Shown here one piece after another: positions 41,412 through 50,306 of a stretch of 64,000 nucleotides of DNA (its first letter is position 1; each line of letters starts with the position of its first letter). A program made the translations under genes and the position numbers. The stretch lies in the NCBI GenBank assembly GCA_947259375.1, contig CAMYLZ010000025.1, positions 186,001 to 250,000 on the forward strand. The letters run 5' to 3'. The DNA is from an uncultured Parvularculaceae bacterium (GTDB lineage Bacteria > Pseudomonadota > Alphaproteobacteria > Caulobacterales > Parvularculaceae). Under the pieces are notes generated by a model. It searched no databases. It had not been told where the DNA came from and worked only from the letters and a program-made list of their open reading frames with translations.

Positions 41412-42893
41412 CTATCGTTTTTTCAGCGTGCCAAGCAGGCCGCGCACCAACTCGCGCGCCAGCGTGCGCGCGGCGGATTTGAAGGCGGCTTCGCTGACGC
41501 TCTGGCGGTTGGAGCGGCGCCGGCGCGCTGGACGGGTGCGTGTGTTGCGCGTGCGCGTGGTGCGCGCGGCTTTTTCTTCCCGCGCCTGTTGCGCTTCCAG
41601 CGCCTTGGCGCGCCGTTCGGCATGTTCTTTCAAAATCTCATAGGCGGATTCCCGATCGACCGTCGCGTCATATTTGTCCGCCATATCCGAATAGCGCAGC
41701 ACTTCGCGCCGTTCCGCCTTGGTGATCGGCCCCATGCGCGAGGCCGGCGGCCGGATCAGCGTGCGCTCGACGACGCCCGGGACGCCCTTTTTTTCCAATG
41801 TAGAGACCAGCGCCTCGCCGATGCCGAGTTCGGTGATGACATCGAGCGTCTTGAACGCCGGGTTCGGACGAAACGTCTCCGCCGCCGCGCGAATAACCCG
41901 CTGTTCGCGCGGCGTGAAAGCCCGCAAGGCGTGTTGCACCCGATTGCCAAGCTGGTTTGAGACGCTGTCTGGCACGTCGAGCGGGTTTTGCGTGACGAAA
42001 AAAACGCCGACGCCCTTTGAGCGTATGAGGCGCACGACCTGTTCGACTTTGTCGATCAGCGCGTCCGGCGCATCGTCGAAAAGCAGATGGGCTTCATCGA
42101 AAAAGAACACCAGCCGCGGTTTATCCGGATCGCCGATCTCCGGCAGCTCTTCGAACAGTTCGGACAACAACCACAAAAGGAACGTCGCATATAATTTCGG
42201 CGTCTGCATCAGCTTGTCGGCGGCGAGGATATTGACGATGCCGGCGCCGTTTTCATCGATGCGCAGAAAATCATCCAATTCGAGTGCGGGCTCGCCGAAA
42301 AATTCCTCCGCCCCCTGTTCTTCCAGCGCCAGCAACCGGCGTTGGATGGCGCCGACCGATGCGCGCGAGACATGGCCATATTCGGCGGACAGCTCTTTCG
42401 CGCGTTCGGCCACCGTGACGAGCAGCGCGCGAAGATCTTTGAGATCCAGAAGCAACAGCCCTTCATCATCGGCGAGGCGAAAGGCGAGGGTCAACACCCC
42501 TTCCTGGGTCTCGTTGAGATCGAGCAGCCGCGCCAACAGAAGCGGGCCCATTTCCGAAACGGTGGCGCGAATCGGGTGGCCCTGTTTTCCATTCAGATCC
42601 CACAGGCAAACTGGAAAACCGGCGGGCGTATACGGATCAAGCCCGACTGTTTTCGCTCGTTTGGAAAGAAAGTCCTTCATCTCCACGGGCTGTGAAAGAC
42701 CGGCGAGATCGCCTTTGACATCGGCTGCGAAGACCGGGACGCCGGCTTTCGAAAACCCTTCGGCCATAATCTGCAGGGTGACGGTTTTTCCGGTTCCGGT
42801 GGCGCCGGATATCAGCCCGTGCCGGTTTGCGTATTTGAGCGCGAGTGATTGGGGCTCGCCGCTCTTTCCCAGAAAAACTGACTGATTCGTCAT
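41412..42893 (-). CDS. DUF853 family HerA-like P-loop ATPase
   Basis: 493 residues. The Walker A is in [20 protein letters not shown] (about 26-45), and the Walker B-like hhhhDE is in [20 protein letters not shown] at about residue 250. The late [20 protein letters not shown] is an arginine-finger/sensor region. These match the DUF853 branch of HerA/FtsK helicases. The C-terminal ~80 residues are Arg/Ala-rich ([20 protein letters not shown]), a basic tail that may bind nucleic acid. The biological role is unknown in this family. It precedes the CPBP protease gene on the same strand. Confidence 0.9.
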   Translation of the reverse strand: MTNQSVFLGKSGEPQSLALKYANRHGLISGATGTGKTVTLQIMAEGFSKAGVPVFAADVKGDLAGLSQPVEMKDFLSKRAKTVGLDPYTPAGFPVCLWDLNGKQGHPIRATVSEMGPLLLARLLDLNETQEGVLTLAFRLADDEGLLLLDLKDLRALLVTVAERAKELSAEYGHVSRASVGAIQRRLLALEEQGAEEFFGEPALELDDFLRIDENGAGIVNILAADKLMQTPKLYATFLLWLLSELFEELPEIGDPDKPRLVFFFDEAHLLFDDAPDALIDKVEQVVRLIRSKGVGVFFVTQNPLDVPDSVSNQLGNRVQHALRAFTPREQRVIRAAAETFRPNPAFKTLDVITELGIGEALVSTLEKKGVPGVVERTLIRPPASRMGPITKAERREVLRYSDMADKYDATVDRESAYEILKEHAERRAKALEAQQAREEKAARTTRTRNTRTRPARRRRSNRQSVSEAAFKSAARTLARELVRGLLGTLKKR

Positions 42894-43163
42894 AATTCCC
42901 CCGCATGCGGCGCATTCGCGCCTTAGGCGTCGAATGCCCGGATTTACGCGGGGTTCGGCGCCACTGCAAGCGCTAAGCTGGTGATTTTTACAGGTAAATC
43001 CGTGAAAGAACGGGGAGAATGCGCCCCGCTCGGAGCATTTACGCCTTTAAAGAAACCGGATAAAATACTTCCAGTTGTGCCGTGTGCTATCGCCGCAATG
43101 GGCGGTGAAGAAGGGGTGCGCAACACATGCATCGGGCATAGAATACCAGAGGAAGGGGCTATC

Positions 43164-43655
43164 ATGCTTAGAATTTTGCTTGTCATCGCGGTCGCGCTGG
43201 CGGTGATTATCGGACTGATGAGGTTGACCAATCGTGACGCCGGCGAAGACGCGGCGGTCACCGAAGGGGCTGCGGCTGTGGAAGAAGCGGCCGGTGAAGC
43301 CGCCGATGGCGCAGAGGCCGCGGGCGACGCCATGGAAGGCGAAGCGATGGAAGGCGAAGCGCATGACGCCATGGACGCGGCGGAAGACATGGCGGACGAG
43401 GCCATGGGCGCAGCGGAAGGCATGGCGGATGAAGCCATGGGCGCGGCTGAGGAAATGGCGGATGACGCCATGGATGCGGCAGGCGAAATGGCTGACGAGG
43501 CAGGCGCGGCCATGGATGAAATGGCGGCGGACGCCGAAGAGGCGGCCGGCGAGATGATGGACGAGGCCGAGGAAGCGGTCGACGAGGCCGCTGACGAAGC
43601 CGCGCCGGAAGGTGAAGAAACGACGGAAGAACCGGAAGAAGAAACGGCGAACTAA
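43164..43655 (+). CDS. Membrane-anchored acidic protein made of 11-residue repeats
   Basis: 163 residues. The N-terminal helix LRILLVIAVALAVIIGLMRL (2-21) anchors it. Residues 40-147 are an Ala/Glu/Asp/Met-rich array of 11-residue units such as EDMADEAMGAA, EGMADEAMGAA, EEMADDAMDAA and DEMAADAEEAA, with one 12-residue unit. The tail is Glu/Thr-rich. There are no aromatic residues and no Cys. Hendecads form amphipathic helices or right-handed coiled coils, as in LEA proteins and apolipoproteins, so a stress, envelope-spacing or membrane-binding role is conceivable. GAGGAAGGGG precedes the ATG, and an intrinsic terminator follows. Confidence 0.75.
   Translation: MLRILLVIAVALAVIIGLMRLTNRDAGEDAAVTEGAAAVEEAAGEAADGAEAAGDAMEGEAMEGEAHDAMDAAEDMADEAMGAAEGMADEAMGAAEEMADDAMDAAGEMADEAGAAMDEMAADAEEAAGEMMDEAEEAVDEAADEAAPEGEETTEEPEEETAN
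43281..43604 (+). repeat. 33-bp-periodic coding repeats (hendecad array)
   Basis: About ten units of 33 bp, one of 36, encode the consensus [ED]-E-M-A-D-E-A-M-x-A-A. The units have diverged at the DNA level, so the array is not fresh. Confidence 0.75.
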
Positions 43656-43683
43656 CCGGACGACAGTCGTCTAATTTTTGAGC

Positions 43684-43718
43684 AAAGCCGCGTTTTCAGC
43701 ATGGAAACGCGGCTTTTT
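43684..43718 (+). terminator. Intrinsic terminator
   Basis: A 12-bp perfect stem AAAGCCGCGTTT / AAACGCGGCTTT with a 9-nt loop, ending in TTTTT. It follows the hendecad-repeat gene by 28 nt and separates it from the Hpt gene. Confidence 0.88.
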
Positions 43719-43722
43719 AAAT

Positions 43723-43737
43723 TTAACGCCCGATTTA
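43723..43737 (+). promoter_or_regulatory. CtrA-like motif TTAA-N7-TTTA upstream of the Hpt gene
   Basis: Seven of eight fixed positions match TTAA-N7-TTAA, and a second TTTAAC half-site follows at about 43755. It lies in the 65 bp between a terminator and the Hpt gene. CtrA control of phosphorelay genes is common in the class, but this match is inferred from sequence only. Confidence 0.4.
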
Positions 43738-43818
43738 CCATCGCGAATAAAAATTTAACGGCATTGTAGCGATCAGCGCCTAGCCTTGAGGCATGGTCAG
43801 CAGGTCGGGAAACCTAAA

Positions 43819-44172
43819 ATGACAGCCGTTTGCGCGATCGATCTAAATCATCTCAACAAATATGTCCTTGGCGACGACACGTTGCGGGATGAAGTGCTTG
43901 AGATTTTTGTCGAGCAGTTGAATACGCTGCTCGGCGCCCTTGATCCGTCAGAGGATGATTTCGTCTGGAAGAACACCGCCCATACGCTGAAAGGCGCGGC
44001 GCGCGGCGTCGGCGCCTGGGATGTCGGCGATCTGTGTCAGGAGGCGGAAACGCTGATCGGCGAGGTCAACCGCAAGGCGGAAGCCCGGGAGGCTCTGTTG
44101 CGCGCCTTGCGCTGGAAGGCGATGGAAGCGATCTACGCGGTCGAGGCGCTTGCCGGCAAGACCCGGTCATAA
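43819..44172 (+). CDS. Hpt-domain phosphotransferase
   Basis: A 117-residue single Hpt four-helix bundle. WKNTAHTLKGAARGVGAWDV carries phospho-acceptor His55 in the HxLKGxAxxxG motif. EVLEIFVEQLNTLLGALDPS is the preceding helix. Such orphan Hpt proteins pass phosphate between hybrid kinases and response regulators. The hybrid kinase at 2583-5171 lacks its own Hpt, but a direct link is speculation. The ATG at 43819 is preferred over a TTG at 43786. Its TAA abuts the TAA of the convergent VWA gene. Confidence 0.88.
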   Translation: MTAVCAIDLNHLNKYVLGDDTLRDEVLEIFVEQLNTLLGALDPSEDDFVWKNTAHTLKGAARGVGAWDVGDLCQEAETLIGEVNRKAEAREALLRALRWKAMEAIYAVEALAGKTRS

Positions 44173-45348
44173 TTAGCGCTTGAGTTCCGTCATCGCCTGT
44201 TCGATACCGCCCAGAGTGAGCGGATACATGCGATCACCAATCAGTTCACGGATCAGTTGCGTTGACGGGGTATAATCCCAACTGTCTTTTTTTATCGGAT
44301 TAAGCCAGACAACGCGCTCATAGATGCTTGTCAGCCGCTGCATCCAGATCGCTCCGGCTTCTTCGTTGAAATATTCGACCGACCCGCCGGGGACTGTGAT
44401 TTCATAAGGCGACATGGACGCGTCGCCGACGAAAATCACTTTGTAATCATGCGGATATTTGTGCAGCACGTCCCAGGTCGGCGTTTTTTCCGACCAGCGC
44501 CGGCGGTTGTCCTTCCACACATAGTCGTAAAGGCAATTGTGGAAGTAGAAATATTCCATGTGCTTGAATTCGGCGCGGGCGGCGGAAAACAGCTCCTCGG
44601 AAATTTTGATGAATGGGTCCATTGAGCCGCCCACGTCGAAAAAGATCAGCACTTTGATCGTGTTTCGCCGTTCGGGGCGCATCTTGATGTCGAGATAGCC
44701 GGCGCGCGCCGTTGCGTCGATGGTCTCGTCAAGGTCGAACTCTTCGGCCGCGCCTTCGCGGGCGAAACGGCGCAGCCGCCGCAAGGCCAATTTGATGTTG
44801 CGGGTGCCGAGCTCGACCGAGTCGTCGAGGTTTTTATAATCCCGCTTTTCCCAGACCTTGACAGCGCGGCCCTGGCGCTGGCCCGCATTGCCGATGCGCA
44901 CGCCTTCCGGATTATAGCCGCCTGAACCAAAAGGCGAGGTGCCGCCCGTGCCGATCCATTTCGACCCGCCCTGATGGCGCTTTTCCTGTTCTTCGAGCCG
45001 CTTTTTCAGCGTCTCCATCAGCTTGTCCCAGCCGCCGAGCGCCTCGATTTCCTTCATTTCCTCTTCGGAGAAATAGCGCTCGGTCATCGCCCGCAGCCAG
45101 TCCTCGGGCACATTGGCCGCGAAATCCTCGGCGATGGATTCCAGCCCTTTGAAAACATGGGCGAACACCCGGTCGAATTTGTCGAGATTGCGCTCGTCCT
45201 TCACCAGCGCCGCGCGCGAGAGGTAATAGAAATCCGCCACATTGCGGTTCGCCAAGTCGGCGTTCATGGCCTCGACCAGGGTCAGGTATTCGCGCAGCGA
45301 GACGGGCAGGCCCGCCGATTTCAACTCGTGGAAAAACTTTGTGAACAT
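44173..45348 (-). CDS. VWA domain-containing CoxE-like protein
   Basis: 391 residues. It starts MFTKFFHELKSAGLPVSLRE, typical of CoxE-like proteins, and has a middle linker HQGGSKWIGTGGTSPFGSGG. The VWA domain has KVLIFFDVGGSMDPFIKISE, where DxGxS is the MIDAS site. CoxE-type proteins pair with MoxR AAA+ ATPases to mature metalloenzymes. No such ATPase lies beside it here. AGGA precedes the ATG at 45348 by 8 nt; ATGs at 45357 and 45372 are alternatives. Confidence 0.87.
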   Translation of the reverse strand: MFTKFFHELKSAGLPVSLREYLTLVEAMNADLANRNVADFYYLSRAALVKDERNLDKFDRVFAHVFKGLESIAEDFAANVPEDWLRAMTERYFSEEEMKEIEALGGWDKLMETLKKRLEEQEKRHQGGSKWIGTGGTSPFGSGGYNPEGVRIGNAGQRQGRAVKVWEKRDYKNLDDSVELGTRNIKLALRRLRRFAREGAAEEFDLDETIDATARAGYLDIKMRPERRNTIKVLIFFDVGGSMDPFIKISEELFSAARAEFKHMEYFYFHNCLYDYVWKDNRRRWSEKTPTWDVLHKYPHDYKVIFVGDASMSPYEITVPGGSVEYFNEEAGAIWMQRLTSIYERVVWLNPIKKDSWDYTPSTQLIRELIGDRMYPLTLGGIEQAMTELKR

Positions 45349-45466
45349 GGCGGCCATCCTAGCCTCTCGCACGCGCGAGGAAAGAGCGCGCCGCAGCCCC
45401 CTTCACTTTATATTTTAACGTGCTAGAGCGGCCTTACCGCTCGCATCAAAACCGGAGCCGCGTTCC

Positions 45467-46777
45467 ATGGACCACGGAAAGAACGAATTCGCCACCAATG
45501 AGAGCCTCAAAGCCCGCCGCGACGAGGCGTGCCCGGTTGGGCTGCCGTCAAAATCGGGGATTTACGCCGCCCGCGCCAAGGGCGCCGAGCTGTGGGACGT
45601 CGAGGGCAAGCGCTATATCGATTTCATTGGCGGCATCGGCGTTTTGAATGTCGGCCACGCGCATCCGAAAGTGGTCGAGGCGGTCAAGAAGCAATCCGAA
45701 GAGTTTCTCCATACCGCCTTCGGCATCGCCCAGTATGAAAGCTATATCGAGGTTTGCGAGAAGCTGAACCGGTTGACGCCGGGTGGGACGCCGAAGAAAA
45801 CCGCGCTCTTCAACTCTGGCGCCGAGGCGGTCGAAAACGCGGTTAAATTCGCGCGCCAGATCACCGGCCGTCCGGGCGTCATCGCTTTTGCCGGCGCGTT
45901 CCACGGCCGCACGCTGCTTGCGACAACGCTGACCGGCAAGTCCAAGCCCTATAAGGTGGGTTTCGGCCCTTACGTGCCGGCGGTGTTCCACGGGCAATAT
46001 CCGGACGCCTATCACGGCGTTTCCGTCGCCGACGCGCTGGCGAGCGTCGACCACATCTTCAAGACGATGATCAACGCCAATGAAATCGCGGCGATGATCG
46101 TCGAACCGGTGCAGGGCGAGGGCGGTTTTAACCCGGCGCCGAAAGAATTCCTCGAAGGGCTTCGCGCCAAATGCGACGAGCACGGAATTTTGCTGATTGC
46201 CGACGAGATCCAGTCGGGCATGGGCCGCACGGGCAAATATTTCGCTTTTGAACTGTCAGGCGTCGAGCCGGATTTCATCTGCATCGCGAAATCGATCGCC
46301 GCGGGCCTGCCGCTTTCCGCGCTGACCGGCAAGGCGGAACTGATGGACAAGGTGGTGCCGGGCTCCATGGGCTCGACCTATGGCGGCAATCCGGTCGCCT
46401 GCGCCGCGGCGCGCGCGGTCTTCGAAATCATCGAAGAAGAGGGCCTGCTCGCCCGCGCGGAAGCAATCGGCGCGAAAACCGAAGCGCGCTGGCGCGCGCT
46501 GCAACAGGGCGTCGCCAAAAGCGTGATGGGCGATGTGCGCCGGGTCGGCGGCATGTGCGCGGTCGAATTCGTCAAGGATGGCGACGCGTCGAAACCCAAT
46601 GGCGATGTCGCTGCGGCGATCTTGGTGGAAGCGCGCAAGCGTGGGCTCATCATGACCACCGCCGGCGCTTATGCCCAGTGTCTCAGGTCGCTCGTCCCGC
46701 TGGTCATCTCCGACGAATTGCTCGACGAAGGCCTCGACATTTTCGCGGATGCGACGGAAGCGGTGCTGAAGGGTTAA
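45467..46777 (+). CDS. gabT: 4-aminobutyrate aminotransferase (class III)
   Basis: Transfers the amino group of GABA (or a related omega-amine) to 2-oxoglutarate, using PLP. 436 residues: NSGAEAVENAVKFARQITGR is the phosphate-binding stretch, LLIADEIQSGMGRTGKYFAF the PLP-ring Asp region, and DFICIAKSIAAGLPLSALTG contains the Schiff-base Lys. GSMGSTYGGNPVACAAARAV is also typical of GabT. Its TAA shares TTAA (46774-46777) with the stop of the convergent 84-residue gene. Confidence 0.9.
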   Translation: MDHGKNEFATNESLKARRDEACPVGLPSKSGIYAARAKGAELWDVEGKRYIDFIGGIGVLNVGHAHPKVVEAVKKQSEEFLHTAFGIAQYESYIEVCEKLNRLTPGGTPKKTALFNSGAEAVENAVKFARQITGRPGVIAFAGAFHGRTLLATTLTGKSKPYKVGFGPYVPAVFHGQYPDAYHGVSVADALASVDHIFKTMINANEIAAMIVEPVQGEGGFNPAPKEFLEGLRAKCDEHGILLIADEIQSGMGRTGKYFAFELSGVEPDFICIAKSIAAGLPLSALTGKAELMDKVVPGSMGSTYGGNPVACAAARAVFEIIEEEGLLARAEAIGAKTEARWRALQQGVAKSVMGDVRRVGGMCAVEFVKDGDASKPNGDVAAAILVEARKRGLIMTTAGAYAQCLRSLVPLVISDELLDEGLDIFADATEAVLKG

Positions 46778-47028
46778 TCCGCCGACGAACTTAACACAAA
46801 ATCTATGACCTTCGCCGCCGCCATTTCGCAGGGGTGAAGGTCGTCGCCTTTTTTGAGGCGATAGAGATTGAACGACACATGGTCCTTGCGCGCCAGGCCC
46901 GCCGCATAAAGCTTGATCAGCCTGCCTGATTGCAACGTGGTTTTCGTCGTTTTGTATTTCTGGCCGCGCCAATAGCGGATGCTGGCGCCGTCAGGGATCT
47001 GACGGAGCGCATCAATAAAGCGGTTCAT
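46774..47028 (-). CDS. Conserved-looking small hypothetical protein next to korB
   Basis: 84 residues, starting MNRFIDALRQIPDGASIRYW and including KTTKTTLQSGRLIKLYAAGL, SFNLYRLKKGDDLHPCEM and VIDFVLSS. No family was recognised. It lies 5 nt after the korB stop on the same strand, so it is probably the last gene of the korAB transcript. It has a balanced composition and no membrane segment. Overlapping stops with gabT support a real gene end. Confidence 0.7.
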   Translation of the reverse strand: MNRFIDALRQIPDGASIRYWRGQKYKTTKTTLQSGRLIKLYAAGLARKDHVSFNLYRLKKGDDLHPCEMAAAKVIDFVLSSSAD

Positions 47029-47033
47029 CTCGC

Positions 47034-48035
47034 TTAGGACTTTTTCCAGACGCTTCCCTTGCGCAGGGCGTCGGCGACTTTGCCGGTGCGTTTGCGCCCG
47101 CTCGGATGATGCTGGCTGAACGCATCGTCAAAGCTTTGCGCCGGTTCGCGATAGATGACGCCGAGCGGCATCGGGAATTCGCCCATCGGCAGGGTCAGGA
47201 GCATCTGCGCCAGAACGCGATTGGTTTCGTCATGCACCAGCACGTCCTCGACCGGCGTTGCGTTCTCGCCCACATCGACGATTTCGAGTTTCAAAGTTGC
47301 GGCGTTGAGCTTCAGGCCCTTCGCGCCTTTCGCGAACAGCAGCGGTTTTCCGTGTTCGCAATGGATTTGCGTGTCGGCGGCGGTTTTCTTGGCGACGAAA
47401 TCCTCGAACCGGTCCTTGTTATAGACGATGCAGTTCTGGAAGATCTCGACAAACGCCGCGCCCTTGAATTCGCGCGCGGCCTTGAGCACCGGCGAGAGGT
47501 TTTTCGCATCCGTGTCGATGCCGCGGGCGATGAAGCGGGCATTGGCGCCGAGCGCAAAGGCGCCGGGCGAGACCGGCGCGTCAATGGACCCGGACGGCGT
47601 CGAAGGCGAGCGCGTGCCGACGCGGCTCGTCGGCGAGTACTGACCCTTGGTGAGGCCGTAAATCTCGTTGTTGAAGAGCAGCACCTGCGTGTCGAGATTG
47701 CGGCGCAGGACATGAAGTAAATGATTGCCGCCGATCGACAGCCCGTCGCCGTCGCCGGTGACGATCCACACGTCAAGTTCCGGATTGGCGAGCTTCAACC
47801 CCGTCGCAAAGGCCGGCGCGCGGCCATGGATCGTGTGAAAGCCGTAGCTGTTCATGTAATACGGAAAGCGTGAGGAGCAGCCGATGCCGGAAACGAACAC
47901 CGTCTTGTCCGGGTCCGCCTCAACATCGGCGAGGGTCTTTTGCATGCATTTCAGGATGGCGTAATCGCCGCAGCCGGGGCACCAGCGCACTTCCTGATCG
48001 GTGGCGAAATCTTTTGCGGTGAGGGGCTTGTTCAT
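47034..48035 (-). CDS. korB: 2-oxoacid:ferredoxin oxidoreductase, beta subunit
   Basis: The TPP-binding subunit that decarboxylates 2-oxoglutarate (or another 2-oxoacid) and passes electrons to ferredoxin. 333 residues. VRWCPGCGDYAILKCMQKTL has the Cys pair of the iron-sulfur cluster region. IVTGDGDGLSIGGNHLLHVL is the TPP motif (GDG). NNEIYGLTKGQYSPTSRVGT is highly typical of KorB. It follows korA by 11 nt. Confidence 0.93.
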   Translation of the reverse strand: MNKPLTAKDFATDQEVRWCPGCGDYAILKCMQKTLADVEADPDKTVFVSGIGCSSRFPYYMNSYGFHTIHGRAPAFATGLKLANPELDVWIVTGDGDGLSIGGNHLLHVLRRNLDTQVLLFNNEIYGLTKGQYSPTSRVGTRSPSTPSGSIDAPVSPGAFALGANARFIARGIDTDAKNLSPVLKAAREFKGAAFVEIFQNCIVYNKDRFEDFVAKKTAADTQIHCEHGKPLLFAKGAKGLKLNAATLKLEIVDVGENATPVEDVLVHDETNRVLAQMLLTLPMGEFPMPLGVIYREPAQSFDDAFSQHHPSGRKRTGKVADALRKGSVWKKS

Positions 48036-48046
48036 CTTGCTGATTC

Positions 48047-49936
48047 CTACTCCGCCGCTTGCTTGGCGCCCGGATAATTCTCACGGATCGCGTTCAGGAT
48101 CTCGGTAATCTTGAAAGGCTGGCCGGAAACCTTGTTAAGCTGCACGACGTTGAGCCCAAGCTTGTCGCGCAACAGCGTCGCGCATTGGCCCATATTCATT
48201 TCCGGCAGCAAGACGCGATCATAATCCGACAAGAGCCGGCCGAGATTTTTTGGCAGCGGCGACAGCCAACGCAAATGAATTTGCGCCACATCAAGGCCCT
48301 CATCGCGGGCCATCTGCACGGCGCGCCAGATCGCCCCATGGGTCGATCCCCAGCCGACCACGGCGAGCGGGCCCTTGGAATTGCCCTGTTCGACTTCCTG
48401 ATCGGGGATGAAATCGGCGACAGCGGCGACTTTCCTCGCGCGCAGTTCCGACATCGCCTGGTGGTTCGCCGCGTCATAGGAAATGTCGCCGGTCTCGATA
48501 TCCTTTTCGAGCCCGCCGATACGGTGTGCGAGACCGCTCGCGCCCGGCGCCACCCAAGGCCGGCCGAGGCTCGACGGATCGCGGTTCCAGATCGTTTTTT
48601 TGAGCGCCGTCGGATCGTCGCCATTCGCCGCATCGCCATTAACGGCATTGGTCAGGATCGGCTCGTAATCGTCCATATTCGGCAATTCCCACGGACCGGC
48701 CGCATTGGCGATGTAACCGTCCGTAAGCAGAAAGACCGGCGTCATGTGGCGCAAAGCGACGCGCGTCGCCTCGATCGCCGCATCAAAGCAATCGCCGGGG
48801 CCCGCCGCCGCCACGACCGGCAGGGGTGCGTCCGCATTGCGTCCGTAGACGGATTGGTAAAGATCCGATTGTTCGGTCTTGGTGGGCAGGCCAGTCGACG
48901 GGCCGCCGCGCTGCGAATTGACGATGACCAGCGGCAGTTCCGCCGCCATGCCGAGGCCGATCGCTTCGGTCTTGAGGGCGATGCCGGGACCGGAGGAGGA
49001 GGTCACGCCAATCGCGCCGCCATAAGACGCGCCAATGGCCGCGCAACAGGCGGCGATTTCGTCTTCCGCCTGAAAGGTCGACACGCCGAGATCGCCCATC
49101 CGCGAGAGATGATGCAAAATCGACGAGGCCGGGGTGATCGGGTAGCCGCAAAACATCACTTCGCGGCCCGCCAGTTCGCCGGCGGCGGCAAGGCCCAGCG
49201 ACAAGGCTTCCGCGCCGGTGATCGAGCGATACTCGCCTGCTTCCATCGGCGCTTCGCCGATGACGAATTGCGGGATTTCCGCTGACAACTCGGCGGTTTC
49301 CGCATAGGCGTGGCCGGCATTCAGCGCCGCAACATTGCCGACGAGAATTTCCGCCGGCTTCCTGCTGAATTTTTTGGTCGCCCAATTGATGATCGGCTCG
49401 CGGTCGCGCCCGAACATCCACAAAACCGCACCCAGCGACCAGAAGTTCTTGCACTGCTCAGCATCGCTTTTCGACAGGCCGTGCGGCTTTACCGCTTCGA
49501 GCGTCTGGGTGGAGATGGCGATTTCGATGACCTGATAGTCGTCGAGCTCGCCGGTCTGGCGCGGGTCGGCGGCGATATTGGCTTTTGAAAAATTCCGATC
49601 GGTGAAAGCATCCGTGTTCAGAATGATAACGGCGCCTTTCGGCAAGGTCGGCAGATTGACCTTCAGCGCCGCCGGATTAAGCGCCACCAGCACATCGGGC
49701 TGGTCGCCGGCGGTCGAGATGCGCCGGGCGCCGAGATTGATCTGAAAGGCCGAAACCCCGAATGTGGTGCCGACCGGCGCGCGAATTTCCGCCGGGAAAT
49801 CAGGGAAAGTCGAAAAGTCGGCGCCGGCGAGCGCGGTCGACTCGGCAAACTGACCGCCAAGGAGCTGCACGCCGTCGCCGGAGTCGCCGGCAAAGCGCAC
49901 GACGATCGACTGATTTTCTGGGGTAATTTTACTCAT
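48047..49936 (-). CDS. korA: 2-oxoacid:acceptor oxidoreductase, fused gamma-alpha subunit
   Basis: 629 residues. The N-terminal gamma domain has VRFAGDSGDGVQLLGGQFAE and FPDFPAEIRAPVGTTFGVSA. The alpha domain from about 225 has FCGYPITPASSILHHLSRMG and VTSSSGPGIALKTEAIGLGM, both KorA landmarks. It forms the enzyme with KorB and gives a CoA-acylating, ferredoxin-reducing step beside or in place of the 2-oxoglutarate dehydrogenase complex. The fused type is oxygen-tolerant in some aerobes. It is first in the korA-korB-(84-residue gene) unit. Confidence 0.93.
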   Translation of the reverse strand: MSKITPENQSIVVRFAGDSGDGVQLLGGQFAESTALAGADFSTFPDFPAEIRAPVGTTFGVSAFQINLGARRISTAGDQPDVLVALNPAALKVNLPTLPKGAVIILNTDAFTDRNFSKANIAADPRQTGELDDYQVIEIAISTQTLEAVKPHGLSKSDAEQCKNFWSLGAVLWMFGRDREPIINWATKKFSRKPAEILVGNVAALNAGHAYAETAELSAEIPQFVIGEAPMEAGEYRSITGAEALSLGLAAAGELAGREVMFCGYPITPASSILHHLSRMGDLGVSTFQAEDEIAACCAAIGASYGGAIGVTSSSGPGIALKTEAIGLGMAAELPLVIVNSQRGGPSTGLPTKTEQSDLYQSVYGRNADAPLPVVAAAGPGDCFDAAIEATRVALRHMTPVFLLTDGYIANAAGPWELPNMDDYEPILTNAVNGDAANGDDPTALKKTIWNRDPSSLGRPWVAPGASGLAHRIGGLEKDIETGDISYDAANHQAMSELRARKVAAVADFIPDQEVEQGNSKGPLAVVGWGSTHGAIWRAVQMARDEGLDVAQIHLRWLSPLPKNLGRLLSDYDRVLLPEMNMGQCATLLRDKLGLNVVQLNKVSGQPFKITEILNAIRENYPGAKQAAE

Positions 49937-50306
49937 GGGATCAGCCCATCCGTCTTTGAGCCGGTTAGCATGTCAAAACCGTCAATAAAAACAAGCGCGT
50001 GCCGTAAAAAATCCTTTCCGGCCCGCGCGCTCTCGCATCTCGCATATCTCAACCATCGGCCAAGAAAACAAGTCCCCCGAGATGCGGCCTCTCGGCCTAG
50101 TGATGCAAGCCCCTTTCTGGGCGATATTTGTTGCGCTGCGGTTTAGAAAAACTGGCTGAAATCAAGCCTGTTCGCTAATCTGGCCGCTTCGCCGCCATGA
50201 TTGCCCGAAGCGGCGAATCCGTGGCCTAGAATATCGCACCGATTCCGGGTTAGGAACGAAAAGCCATTCGGGGCGGGGGGTAACCGCCAAAAGTGAAAGA
50301 CTGAAC
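49937..50306. other. Intergenic region between divergent korA and the transaldolase-like gene
   Basis: 370 bases without a supported gene. It contains a 9-bp perfect inverted repeat GCCGCTTCG / CGAAGCGGC (50183-50191 and 50206-50214, 14-nt loop) and a GC-rich stretch GGGGCGGGGGG near 50270. A small RNA cannot be ruled out, but nothing recognisable was seen. Confidence 0.45.

Noticed and set aside
48059-49285. 408-codon plus-strand open frame inside korA
   Set aside because: Antisense shadow; korA motifs are intact on the minus strand.
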